Shown piece after piece: positions 51,531 through 60,582 of a stretch of DNA of 64,000 nt. Numbering within the stretch: the stretch's first letter is position 1; the number at the start of each line of letters is the position of its first letter. Origin of the DNA: an uncultured Caryophanales bacterium (lineage in GTDB: Bacteria; Bacillota_I; Bacilli_A; RFN20; CAG-826); assembly GCA_902464635.1 (NCBI GenBank), contig CABQKC010000004.1:22011-86010 (forward strand), written 5' to 3'. A program made the translations under genes and the position numbers. A model generated the notes under the pieces. The model ran no database searches and had not been told where the DNA came from. It saw only the letters and a list, made by a program, of their open reading frames with translations.

Positions 51531-51988
51531 AAAAGGATGGATTGATCTACAAGGCTTATTTTGACAAAGAAATCAAGTTTTCGATACGACTCGGAAGATT
51601 GCTTTTGGCCTTTGGATCAATTTTTCTTTTTATCAGCGGATTAGCCCATATTATCATTTCGATTATAAGTTTGGTTAATACGGATTATTCGACATTTACT
51701 GCCGTTTCTTATTTCTTGGTCATTTTGTCTTTCGTCCTGTATTTATTTATGATTTTTTCTTCGATTGGGGGAGTGTCATTTTCTTTAAACAAGGGGCCTT
51801 TCCTTTCGCTAACTGCCTTAACTGCTATTGTTTCGGCCGTTTTCTTTTTTATCTGGATTATATTTGATTTCAATAATCTATTTTCTAGTGGGAACTGGGG
51901 AACTTTCCTTGAATCTTTCGCTTCCATAGATTTATCCCTGTGCATATACTTTATCGGCTGGTTTTTAGCCAAAGATTACCTAGATTAA
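51527..51988 (+). CDS. Predicted membrane protein, four segments
   Basis: A 153-residue protein with a charged start (MKKDGLIYKAYFDKEIKFSI) and four hydrophobic segments. Coupled to the small membrane protein upstream and separated by 2 nt from a mini-lipoprotein gene. No family recognised. Confidence 0.6.
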   Translation: MKKDGLIYKAYFDKEIKFSIRLGRLLLAFGSIFLFISGLAHIIISIISLVNTDYSTFTAVSYFLVILSFVLYLFMIFSSIGGVSFSLNKGPFLSLTALTAIVSAVFFFIWIIFDFNNLFSSGNWGTFLESFASIDLSLCIYFIGWFLAKDYLD

Positions 51989-51990
51989 TT

Positions 51991-52128
51991 ATGAAAAAAA
52001 AGTTACTTGTATTGACGCTTTTATTCTCTAGCCTTGCTTTAATTTCTTGTGGGGGTTCTAAAAAGAGTTCCTCTAAATGTAACGGGAACGGTTTAACTTG
52101 TCCGATTGGGCTTAGAATTGATTTATAA
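51991..52128 (+). CDS. 45-residue mini-lipoprotein
   Basis: MKKKLLVLTLLFSSLALISC is a full lipoprotein signal with lipobox LISC; the mature peptide is only about 26 residues (GGSKKSSSKCNGNGLTCPIG then LRIDL) with two further cysteines. It begins 2 nt after the preceding stop, so it is probably translated by coupling. It could be a membrane-anchored peptide or a decayed longer lipoprotein; no remains of a longer frame are seen. Confidence 0.6.
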   Translation: MKKKLLVLTLLFSSLALISCGGSKKSSSKCNGNGLTCPIGLRIDL

Positions 52129-52132
52129 ATAA

Positions 52133-52789
52133 TTATTCACTTGGGGGAAGCGGCTTATCTGGAGTTATTTTTATATCTTCGCTAGCTTTAAATCCTTCTA
52201 GAGATTTTTCAAATACGCTAGTGGCTCTTCTATTAATCATGATTGCCCTAGAAATAAATGCCTGGCAAGAAATTAGATAATAGACAATTGCAACATAGAA
52301 ACAAGAGGTTGCTATATAAAATGGAAGATTAGCTAAAATGAATGTCGGACGATGTGAAACCGGAGGGAAGTTAGCTAATAAAGTTATTCCAAATACCTTG
52401 GTCCAAACTTCTTCAGCTTTCCAATCGAACGAATAGAATAGTTCAGAAAAAATAACAAAAGGATTTTCGTTCCATCTAGAAGTGGCAATGTTAGTAATTA
52501 GATAAATCAATAAACCAATAAAAGCGATTAAAAATGGATATAGGGATTCCTTAAATAGTTTCCTGCAGTTTTTCTTTAATCCTAATTTTTTAAAAGCAGC
52601 AGGGGTATCAACAACATGAGTAATAGCAACATCATGAAGCATGTTATCGGCTTTCTTTCCTTGATAAATCATGGTTTTCCTAACTGCAACACCAAGTAAG
52701 CCGATAATAAGGAAAAGGACCATTGCTATAACAAGCAAGACTATCAAGGCTTTTTTATCACTTTCAGAAAGAAGTATAAATAAATTCAT
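52133..52789 (-). CDS. Predicted membrane protein, about four segments
   Basis: A 218-residue protein with an N-terminal segment (ALIVLLVIAMVLFLIIGLLG), a segment near residue 85, and two more between 135 and 170 (LANLPFYIATSCFYVAIVYY). AAGGAGA precedes the ATG, which overlaps the stop of the upstream gene by 4 nt. Family unknown. Confidence 0.6.
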   Translation of the reverse strand: MNLFILLSESDKKALIVLLVIAMVLFLIIGLLGVAVRKTMIYQGKKADNMLHDVAITHVVDTPAAFKKLGLKKNCRKLFKESLYPFLIAFIGLLIYLITNIATSRWNENPFVIFSELFYSFDWKAEEVWTKVFGITLLANFPPVSHRPTFILANLPFYIATSCFYVAIVYYLISCQAFISRAIMINRRATSVFEKSLEGFKASEDIKITPDKPLPPSE

Positions 52790-53319
52790 TTTTTATCTCC
52801 TTCCGGGAAGTTAAGCAATTCAACATCGTTTTTTGGTTCATTTTCGATGACATTATTTGGATTAGCCATTGGAATTTGGTCTGGTTGTACATTATTTGCA
52901 GGTGGGGTTTGTTGAATTTGAGGGGCAATGAACCCTTGGTTAGGGATAAACCCATTACTCATGTTTGGATTCATTCCTATTTGAGGACCTTGCTGGCCGG
53001 CTGGAATAAATCCAGTCGGGGTTTGTTGATAATAATTTTGTTGGATATAGACAGTTTGGCTAGCAGGGGCAGCTTCTTTCTTTTCTTCTTCCATTCCATT
53101 TTGCTTATCTATGGCTTTTTGAAGGATATCATAGGCTTTATTATCTTCCTTAAATGGAGGGAATATAGGCTTACCAGAAAAGAAATTGACGATTAAAACA
53201 ATCCCTTGGTAAAGGAAATTGAATATTCCAAATATTCCAACTAGAGCGGCTATAACTAGGATTAATGGGAATAGTACCGCATACAATATTCCAAGTCCAA
53301 ATTGTTTGATTGCGTTCAT
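52786..53319 (-). CDS. Membrane protein with Pro/Gln/Asn-rich tail
   Basis: A 177-residue protein: two hydrophobic segments in residues 8-48, a short helix region (EDNKAYDILQKAIDKQNG), then about 100 residues rich in Gln, Pro, Asn and Gly (YIQQNYYQQTPTGFIPAGQQ). Coupled to the gene at 52133. The tail looks disordered; role unknown. Confidence 0.6.
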   Translation of the reverse strand: MNAIKQFGLGILYAVLFPLILVIAALVGIFGIFNFLYQGIVLIVNFFSGKPIFPPFKEDNKAYDILQKAIDKQNGMEEEKKEAAPASQTVYIQQNYYQQTPTGFIPAGQQGPQIGMNPNMSNGFIPNQGFIAPQIQQTPPANNVQPDQIPMANPNNVIENEPKNDVELLNFPEGDKK

Positions 53320-53361
53320 TGCCTTTTAATTTTGCTCTTATAATTCCTTATTATAAAGATA

Positions 53362-54258
53362 TTAGTTTTCTTTTTTCCTTAATTTGGAGAATTCATTTAT
53401 TAAAGAAGAGATAGGGAAACTAATAAAAACTATTCCTATTAAGATTATCCCATATTTTTCTAAATAGAATTGATATAAATAGGCAAAAAGGAAAATTCCG
53501 ATAAAAAATAATATCCCTAAAGATAGATATACATACCATTTCTGACTATAAAATACATTAATCGCGCTATAAATCGCCCAGTAGGAAGATAAACCTAATA
53601 AAAGTAATCCTAACCAAGGAACATATAATCCAATAATCGTTGCAACTACTCCAAATACAATCGATAAGCATTCACCTAAATATGGGATGTCCTTGCTTTT
53701 TTTATCTAGATTCAATTTAGGTAATTCAAAATTAAGGAATAAGGCAGTTAAACCAACCTGGGCAAAAGAATACGCTAAATAAAATAAAGGTAATGCATCT
53801 TTTGCACCTTCTTTATTTTGCTTTATTAAGGATAGGATGGTCTCTCCTATATCGACACTAAATATTCCTTTTATTAGATAAAGGCATATATAGAATAATC
53901 CTAGTTCTAATAAGGATAATAAGAATAAGAGGATTGATTCGCTTATCTTTATTTTTCTACATATTCCAAAAGCAAATCCTATTAAGATAGACGGAAATAT
54001 AAAAAATATAGTATCCAAGATTGAATATAATCCAGCAATTAAAGATAAAGCAAAGGAAGTAAATAAGAATAGATAGGAATATCCTTTTTTGCAAAATAAT
54101 GGGGGCATGCATGCAAAAAAGGGAATAATCAGGGGCAAGAACAAATTAGACAAAGGGAAAAATGAGGCGATTAATGATATAACCGCGATTAACCCGGAAC
54201 ATATGCCTATGAAGGCTATATTCTCGCTTGTAGTTTCCTTTTGCTTGAAGATATTCAT
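53362..54258 (-). CDS. Predicted multispanning membrane protein
   Basis: A 298-residue protein with about eight hydrophobic segments and few charged residues. The pattern recalls DUF2232/YybS-like membrane proteins of Bacillota (IGICSGLIAVISLIASFFPL near the start), but this is only a resemblance. It is transcribed away from pcrA with the 11-nt repeats in the shared promoter region. Confidence 0.55.
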   Translation of the reverse strand: MNIFKQKETTSENIAFIGICSGLIAVISLIASFFPLSNLFLPLIIPFFACMPPLFCKKGYSYLFLFTSFALSLIAGLYSILDTIFFIFPSILIGFAFGICRKIKISESILLFLLSLLELGLFYICLYLIKGIFSVDIGETILSLIKQNKEGAKDALPLFYLAYSFAQVGLTALFLNFELPKLNLDKKSKDIPYLGECLSIVFGVVATIIGLYVPWLGLLLLGLSSYWAIYSAINVFYSQKWYVYLSLGILFFIGIFLFAYLYQFYLEKYGIILIGIVFISFPISSLINEFSKLRKKEN

Positions 54259-54311
54259 GTTTGCTCTTTTATATTTTACATTAAAGAGATTTTAAGTAAT
54301 CTAAAAATTAT

Positions 54312-54355
54312 CAGTGCCAAAAGAGTGCCAAATCAGTGCCAAATCAGTGCCATTT
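54312..54355. repeat. Four tandem 11-nt repeats before pcrA
   Basis: (C/G)AGTGCCAAA(A/T) repeated at 54312, 54323, 54334 and 54345, the last unit ending CATTT. The period of 11 nt is one DNA turn, so a protein would find all sites on one face of the helix. It lies between the divergent membrane protein gene and pcrA. Confidence 0.75.
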
Positions 54356-54509
54356 TTCTATTTTGGAAGAAAAAATGGATTAATTGTTCCCAATCTAAGG
54401 GCTTTTTTCATCGGGATAAATATTTATATCCAATTTGAATCACAATTCTTCCTAAATATTGCTTTTCCTTATTTATAAGGAATGAAAGCAATTGTAAAAT
54501 AGTAAGGCT

Positions 54510-56780
54510 ATGAATATTGATTACGCTTCCTTACTTAACAAAACTCAGCTTCAGGCTGTTTCGACTTCCTCTGCCCATGTCCGTGTCATTGCAGGTGCCG
54601 GGTCTGGGAAAACTCGTGTATTAACATACCGCATTGCCTATTTGATGGATGTTTTTAACGTTGATCCATCTTCAATTTTAGCAGTTACTTTTACAAATAA
54701 AGCCGCTAATGAAATGAAAGAAAGGGTAGAAAAACTTGTTGGTAGTTCCGCTTCTTTTCTAACTGTCTGCACATTCCATTCTTTCTGCGCTAGATTCTTA
54801 AGAAGAGAGGCCTATCTATTAGGATTTCCACCTTCATTTTCAATTCTAGATGATGAAGATAGCGGTAAGCTTATCCAAGAAGTTGCAGTAGAAGCAAACT
54901 ACAAAAAAAGCGACCCAATAGTTAAAGAATTACGTTCCTATATATCTAGAAAGAAGAATAAAGGCGAATATCCTGATGATATAAAGGTCAATCCTTTCTA
55001 TGTTAATGAAAAAGAAATGGTCGATATGTACAAAGAATACGAAAGAAAGAAAGACAATGCCCTCAGCATGGATTTCGATGACCTTATATTAAAGACTTTA
55101 TATATCTTAAAGAATTATCCTGAGGTCAGGCAGAAATGGTCTACTAGGTATAAACATCTCTTAATTGATGAATTCCAGGATACAAACAATGTCCAATATG
55201 AATTAATTAACCTTCTTTCGGTTGATAATACAAATCTATATGTCGTAGGTGATCCTGACCAGACTATCTATACCTGGAGAGGCGCTAATCAAAAGATAAT
55301 CCTAGATATGCCTAGACGTTATCCTGATTTAGAAGATGTCATACTTAATGAAAACTATAGGTCTACTTCACCTATATTAAACGCGGCCAATTCACTTATC
55401 TCACATAACAAGAAAAGAGTTCCTAAGGATTTATTTACTAGCCAAAGCGGTGGACTTCCAGTCATTGTAAAATCTTTCTCGAAAGCTGAAGAAGAAGCCA
55501 ATTATGTCGTTAACGAAATAGAAAAGATAGCTGGCAAATCTAGTGATGCCGTATATTCAAACATTGCTGTTTTATATCGCTCTTCCTATTTGACTAGGCC
55601 TTTTGAAGCTGAATTGGCACATAGAGGTTTACCTTATAGGATTTTTGGAGGGCTTAGGTTCTACCAAAGAAAAGAAGTTAAGGATGTCCTTGCCTATTTC
55701 AGGGTTTTAGTTAATCCAAAAGATGACATTGCCTTTGATAGAATCGTTAATGTCCCATCTAGAAAAATAGGTGCCGCTAGCCTTGAAATAATTAAAAAGG
55801 AAGCAACTGAGGCTAAATTAGGTGAATATGAATATATAAAGAATGTTCCTTCTGATTCAGAGATTCCAAATAGAATTCTTGTCGCTTTAGGAGCCTTAGT
55901 TTCCAAGATGGAAAAGACTAAGGAAAGACTACAAGAAAGAAGCGAGGCCTATAGTGCCATCTTAAAGGATTTCATAACTGATATTGGCTATTATGCCTAT
56001 GCGGCTGAAAACCAGGAACTAGATGAAGACAGGGTTGGCAACGTCAATGCCTTATTTGATGATTTAAATGCATATTTATCGCATAATCCAAATTCAACAT
56101 TTGAAGAATATTTGCAAAATATTGCTTTAGTTTCTGCCCAAGATGATATTTCTGGTGGCAATTACATTTCCTTAATGACAGTTCACGTTGCCAAAGGGCT
56201 TGAATTTGATAACGTCTTTGTAATTGGATTATCAGAAGGTTCTTTCCCTTCTCCAAAAGCTTTAAGCGATGATAGTGAGCGCGATGCCGAGGAAGAAGAA
56301 AGGCGACTTGCCTATGTTGCCTTTACTAGGGCAAAGAAACAGCTTATCTTGACCTATAATACTTCTTATACATATACAACTGATTCTAGGCAGGCCCCAT
56401 CTAGATTTATAAAAGAAGCAGGGCTAGAAGTACCTAAGGAAAGAGATGATAGCTTCTATAGCTCCTATGGGGGATATAAGAAACGTAACCTTGATTTAGA
56501 TGATTCTGATTATATTGATTATGATCCTGGGTTTGATTCTTTCTTTACGAAAAAGAGTCAAGAAAAGAAACCTGTATATGAAGAAAAGCCTACTTCAAAC
56601 GGGGTAATTTGCTGGAGAGTTGGGGATAGGATTAACCATTCTAAATTCGGGTTAGGTACAGTAAGCAAGATAATTAATGAAGAAATGTTTGAGATTGATT
56701 TTGATGATGGAAGCCATCGTACAATGCTTTCATCCCATCCTTCAATCAGCAGGGTTTCTTCTTTTGGAGGTAAAGCCTAA
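54510..56780 (+). CDS. pcrA: ATP-dependent DNA helicase, PcrA/UvrD family
   Basis: A 756-residue SF1A helicase: Q motif LNKTQLQAVS, motif I AGAGSGKT, Ia VTFTNKAANEMKERV, II LIDEFQDTN, III VVGDPDQTIYTWRGA, IV LNENYRS, V MTVHVAKGLEFDNVFVIGLS and VI LAYVAFTRAKKQL. The C-terminal RGD-like fold (GDRINHSKFGLGTVSKI) is the PcrA RNA polymerase-binding domain. It acts in repair and removal of stalled complexes. The final TAA overlaps the ligA ATG. Confidence 0.96.
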   Translation: MNIDYASLLNKTQLQAVSTSSAHVRVIAGAGSGKTRVLTYRIAYLMDVFNVDPSSILAVTFTNKAANEMKERVEKLVGSSASFLTVCTFHSFCARFLRREAYLLGFPPSFSILDDEDSGKLIQEVAVEANYKKSDPIVKELRSYISRKKNKGEYPDDIKVNPFYVNEKEMVDMYKEYERKKDNALSMDFDDLILKTLYILKNYPEVRQKWSTRYKHLLIDEFQDTNNVQYELINLLSVDNTNLYVVGDPDQTIYTWRGANQKIILDMPRRYPDLEDVILNENYRSTSPILNAANSLISHNKKRVPKDLFTSQSGGLPVIVKSFSKAEEEANYVVNEIEKIAGKSSDAVYSNIAVLYRSSYLTRPFEAELAHRGLPYRIFGGLRFYQRKEVKDVLAYFRVLVNPKDDIAFDRIVNVPSRKIGAASLEIIKKEATEAKLGEYEYIKNVPSDSEIPNRILVALGALVSKMEKTKERLQERSEAYSAILKDFITDIGYYAYAAENQELDEDRVGNVNALFDDLNAYLSHNPNSTFEEYLQNIALVSAQDDISGGNYISLMTVHVAKGLEFDNVFVIGLSEGSFPSPKALSDDSERDAEEEERRLAYVAFTRAKKQLILTYNTSYTYTTDSRQAPSRFIKEAGLEVPKERDDSFYSSYGGYKKRNLDLDDSDYIDYDPGFDSFFTKKSQEKKPVYEEKPTSNGVICWRVGDRINHSKFGLGTVSKIINEEMFEIDFDDGSHRTMLSSHPSISRVSSFGGKA

Positions 56781-58789
56781 TGGATAAATTAGAAGCAATT
56801 AAAAGAAGGGATTACCTTTCTTCTAAGCTAGAACAGTGGACCTATGAATATTATGTATTAGATAACCCAAGTGTTGATGATGCTACTTTTGATAGGTACA
56901 TGAATGAACTTATCTTATTAGAAAAGGAGTTTCCTGATATCAAATTAGCGACTTCTCCTACAAATAGGGTTGGGGGAGTAGTTGCTAAGGAATTTAAGAA
57001 AATACCACATAAAAGACTTATGCTTTCGTTAGGCAATGTCTATAACGAAGATGAAGTTAGCGACTTTGATAGAAAGATAAAAGACGTCACCCATGAAGCG
57101 ATTAATACATATATGGGTGAAGTAAAAATTGATGGACTAGGCATGTCGCTTATTTATGAAAATGGATTGCTTCAATATGCCGTTACTAGAGGGGATGGAG
57201 TAATGGGGGAAGATGTTACTCAGAATGTCATTACCATTAAATCAATCCCATTAACCGTAAAAGAGAAAAGGCCATTTGAGGTAAGGGGTGAAGTATTCAT
57301 GCCGAAAGCTTCTTTAGATGCCTTAAATAAAGATAGGGAAGCAAAGGGACTGCCTTTATTTGCAAATGCTAGAAATGCTGCGGCTGGAAGTATAAGAAAC
57401 CTTGATTCTAGTGTCGCTGCTTCTAGGAAACTTGATGCCTTCTGGTATTACCTAGTAAATGCAAGGGAATTAGGATTCTCGTCCCATTCGAAAGCACTTG
57501 ATTACCTAGATGAATTAGGCTTTAAGACTAACCATGAAAGAAGACTCCTCCATGGGGTTAAGGATATGGTTAATTATATTGATGAATATACCCAAAAAAG
57601 AGAAAGTTTACCTTATGATATCGATGGACTTGTATTCAAGGTGGATAACTTGCTTGAATATGATGAAATTGGCTATACAGCAAAGACTCCAAAATGGGCA
57701 ACGGCCTATAAATTTCCTCCATTAGAAGTAAGAACTAGATTATTGGATATTATTCTAACAGTAGGCAGGACAGGAAGGATTACTCCTAATGCTGTTCTTG
57801 AACCTGTTAGGGTTGCCGGCTCTTTAGTGCAGAGGGCTACCTTAAATAATGAAGATTTCATCAAAGAAAAAGGATTGATGATTGGAGATATTGTCTCTTT
57901 AAGGAAGGCAGCGGATGTTATTCCTGAAGTTGTGCGTCCTATAATTTCGGAGCGAGATGGGACAGAGAAACCATTCATCATGCCTCTAGATTGTCCAATA
58001 TGTCATAAGCCTTTAACAAAAGTGCAGGGGCTGCATTATTGTTTAAATCCAGATTGCCAATCTAGAAAAATAGAAGGAATGATCCATTTTGCCTCTAGAG
58101 ATGCGATGGATATAGACGGAATGGGCGATAGGGTTGTTGAAGAATTCTTTGGAGAAGGATTCTTAAGTGATATCCCTTCTCTTTATGAGCTTTATAACCA
58201 TGCAGAAGAAATAAAAGAATTAGATGGCTGGTCAGATAAATCCATTACAAGCCTAACCAAGGCTATCGAAGATTCCAAATCACGTTCATTAGAAAGATTG
58301 TTATTTGGACTAGGCATAAAAGAAGTAGGATCCAAGACTGCTAAAATACTAGCCAAGCAATTCAAGAACCTTACTAATTTCTATATAGCAAGCGAACAAG
58401 AATATTTAAATATAGATTCTATTGGACCAGTATGTGCGAAAGCCTTATTTGATTATTTCCATGATGAAAAGAATAGGGAAATGCTAAATAAATTGGAGCA
58501 ATATGGGGTCAACTTCAATTATCTTGGGGTTGATGAAATTGATGTTAATTCCTATTTCTATAATAAGAATGTTGTTCTTACTGGTTCATTAGAAAGATAT
58601 TCCCGTAATGAATTAACTTCGATTCTAGAAGGGATAGGGGCTAAAGTATCTTCTAGTGTCTCAAAGAAAACCGATTGCGTCATCGTTGGGAAAGATGCCG
58701 GAAGCAAGCTAGAAAAAGCTAAGCAACTAGGTGTTTTGACTATGGATGAGGAAGAAGCGCTTTCTCATTTAGGGAAAATCGGACAATAG
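56780..58789 (+). CDS. ligA: NAD-dependent DNA ligase
   Basis: A 669-residue ligase, usual length. Nucleotidyl site EVKIDGLGMSLIY with the AMP-accepting lysine, TRGDGVMGEDVTQN, ATAYKFP; OB fold TVGRTGRITPNAVLEPV; zinc finger CPICHKPL ... HYCLNPDC; HhH repeats and a BRCT domain at the end (FYNKNVVLTGSLERYSRNEL). It seals nicks in replication and repair. Coupled to pcrA by TAATG, the common pcrA-ligA order of Bacillota. Confidence 0.97.
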   Translation: MDKLEAIKRRDYLSSKLEQWTYEYYVLDNPSVDDATFDRYMNELILLEKEFPDIKLATSPTNRVGGVVAKEFKKIPHKRLMLSLGNVYNEDEVSDFDRKIKDVTHEAINTYMGEVKIDGLGMSLIYENGLLQYAVTRGDGVMGEDVTQNVITIKSIPLTVKEKRPFEVRGEVFMPKASLDALNKDREAKGLPLFANARNAAAGSIRNLDSSVAASRKLDAFWYYLVNARELGFSSHSKALDYLDELGFKTNHERRLLHGVKDMVNYIDEYTQKRESLPYDIDGLVFKVDNLLEYDEIGYTAKTPKWATAYKFPPLEVRTRLLDIILTVGRTGRITPNAVLEPVRVAGSLVQRATLNNEDFIKEKGLMIGDIVSLRKAADVIPEVVRPIISERDGTEKPFIMPLDCPICHKPLTKVQGLHYCLNPDCQSRKIEGMIHFASRDAMDIDGMGDRVVEEFFGEGFLSDIPSLYELYNHAEEIKELDGWSDKSITSLTKAIEDSKSRSLERLLFGLGIKEVGSKTAKILAKQFKNLTNFYIASEQEYLNIDSIGPVCAKALFDYFHDEKNREMLNKLEQYGVNFNYLGVDEIDVNSYFYNKNVVLTGSLERYSRNELTSILEGIGAKVSSSVSKKTDCVIVGKDAGSKLEKAKQLGVLTMDEEEALSHLGKIGQ

Positions 58790-58814
58790 TAGTATACTTT
58801 CAAAGAGGTTATTT

Positions 58815-59111
58815 ATGAAAAAGATTACAAAAGAAGTTCTAAATGACGCGGCAGAAAGATTAATGTTTAAATTAACCCCTGCCGAAGTCGATACTCTTTA
58901 TGAAGAATTTGTTATTTTGACAAAGCAAATGGAATTATTAGGAGATATTAAAGATATTGACTCTTATGAATCCATGACTTTCCCTTTTGACTGCGAGACT
59001 TCCTATTTAAGAGAAGATATTCCGGTAACTCCATTAGATACTGAAGTTGCTCTTTCCAATGCAAAAGTTACTATGGATAACCAAATCAAATTACCAAAGG
59101 TGGTCATTTAA
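58815..59111 (+). CDS. gatC: Asp/Glu-tRNA amidotransferase subunit C
   Basis: A 98-residue protein with LMFKLTPAEVDTLYEEFVIL at the start and YLREDIPV in the middle, as in GatC, the subunit that holds GatA and GatB together. AGAGG lies upstream of the ATG and gatA follows 1 nt after its stop. Confidence 0.92.
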   Translation: MKKITKEVLNDAAERLMFKLTPAEVDTLYEEFVILTKQMELLGDIKDIDSYESMTFPFDCETSYLREDIPVTPLDTEVALSNAKVTMDNQIKLPKVVI

Positions 59112-59112
59112 T

Positions 59113-60582
59113 ATGTCAGTTTTAGATAGAACAATATTAGAAATACATAAGGCCTATATTAATAAAGAAGTCACTCCTCTAGAATTAACATTAGAGGCAA
59201 TAAAGCGGGCCAAGGAAGATAAAAATAACGCGATAGAGATTCTAGATGAAGTAGGTGCGATAGAATTTGCCTCATCTTTAAAAGAAGTAGAAATAGATAA
59301 CCCATTATGGGGAATTCCATTTTTCTGCAAGGATAATTTCTCTACTAAGGGAATAAAAACTACGGCATCTAGTAATGTCTTGAATGGATATGTACCTGTT
59401 TTTGATGCCGAAGTAGTAGCTAGATTAAAGCAAAAGAAAGCCATCATGATTGGCAAATCTACCATGGATGAATTAGCCATGGGTGGAACTGGCACGACTG
59501 GCCATAAAGGAAAAACATTCAACCCATATGATGAAACTCATACTAGGATGATTGGCGGATCTAGCTGTGGTAGTGCTGCCTTAACTAGTGCAGGGGTCGT
59601 TCCTTTTGCTACCGGAAGCGATACTGGGGACTCAGTTAGAAAGCCAGCCGCCTATGCTGGATTAGTTGGAATGAAGCCAACTTGGGGAAGGATTTCTAGG
59701 TTTGGTTTATTCCCATTCGCCCCAAGTCTAGACCATGTTGGATATTTCACCCGTTCAGTTAAAGATAGTGCCGTTTTATTAAATGCTTTAGCAGGAAGAG
59801 ACGAAAAAGATTCAACTTCATCAACTGTAGAAGTACCAAATTACTTAACCCATATAGATGATTCTATAAAAGGAAGAAAGATTGCAGTTATTAAAGAAAT
59901 AAATGAATCAGTAAGTGATAAGAAGCTTCTTTCTTCTTTTGAAAAAGGTGTTGAAAAGCTAAAAGAAGAGGGTGCTATAGTAGATTATGTATCTTTCCCA
60001 TTAGAATTATTAAAGGCAATCTATCCAGCCTATATAGTAATTTCTTGTGCCGAGGCTACTAGCAATGATGCAAATCTAGATGGCATCAAGTTTGGTCCAA
60101 ATTATGGAGGCAATAGTTACCAAGAAGTAATGATGAACGCCAGGACTAAAGGATTCTCGGAGCTAATTAAAAGAAGATTTGTCATCGGAAGTTTTGCTTT
60201 AATGAGAGAAAACCAGGATGTATTGTTCTTACGTGCTACTAAAGCAAGGGCCAAGATTGTTGAGAAGGTTAATGAAATATTATCTTCTTACGATGCAATC
60301 CTAACTCCAGCTGCACCTAATGTTGCACCGTTATTTGAAGGAAGCAGCAACAAGTTATCTAGCGAATATCTAATCGCTGATAATCAACTTGCCCTTGGTA
60401 ATTTTGCTGGATTGCCTTCAATTACCCTTCCGTTAACATTAGAAAATTCCCTTCCATTAGGAATTAATTTCATGGGAAGGAAATTCGAGGAATCATTATT
60501 ATTCAACATTGCCAATAAATTCGAAGAAATCAGTGGTTTATCTAACCTGAGCGTCTTAAACAAAAAGGAGGGAAATCTATGA
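59113..60582 (+). CDS. gatA: Asp/Glu-tRNA amidotransferase subunit A
   Basis: A 489-residue amidase from the ATG at 59113 (the frame is open further upstream inside gatC, but MSVLDRTILEIHKAY is the proper start). Catalytic Ser-cisSer-Lys signature: IGKSTMDELAMGGTGTTG and MIGGSSCGSAALTSAGVVPF then ATGSDTGDSVRKPAAY. It releases ammonia from glutamine for GatB. ATGA overlap with gatB. Confidence 0.96.
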   Translation: MSVLDRTILEIHKAYINKEVTPLELTLEAIKRAKEDKNNAIEILDEVGAIEFASSLKEVEIDNPLWGIPFFCKDNFSTKGIKTTASSNVLNGYVPVFDAEVVARLKQKKAIMIGKSTMDELAMGGTGTTGHKGKTFNPYDETHTRMIGGSSCGSAALTSAGVVPFATGSDTGDSVRKPAAYAGLVGMKPTWGRISRFGLFPFAPSLDHVGYFTRSVKDSAVLLNALAGRDEKDSTSSTVEVPNYLTHIDDSIKGRKIAVIKEINESVSDKKLLSSFEKGVEKLKEEGAIVDYVSFPLELLKAIYPAYIVISCAEATSNDANLDGIKFGPNYGGNSYQEVMMNARTKGFSELIKRRFVIGSFALMRENQDVLFLRATKARAKIVEKVNEILSSYDAILTPAAPNVAPLFEGSSNKLSSEYLIADNQLALGNFAGLPSITLPLTLENSLPLGINFMGRKFEESLLFNIANKFEEISGLSNLSVLNKKEGNL

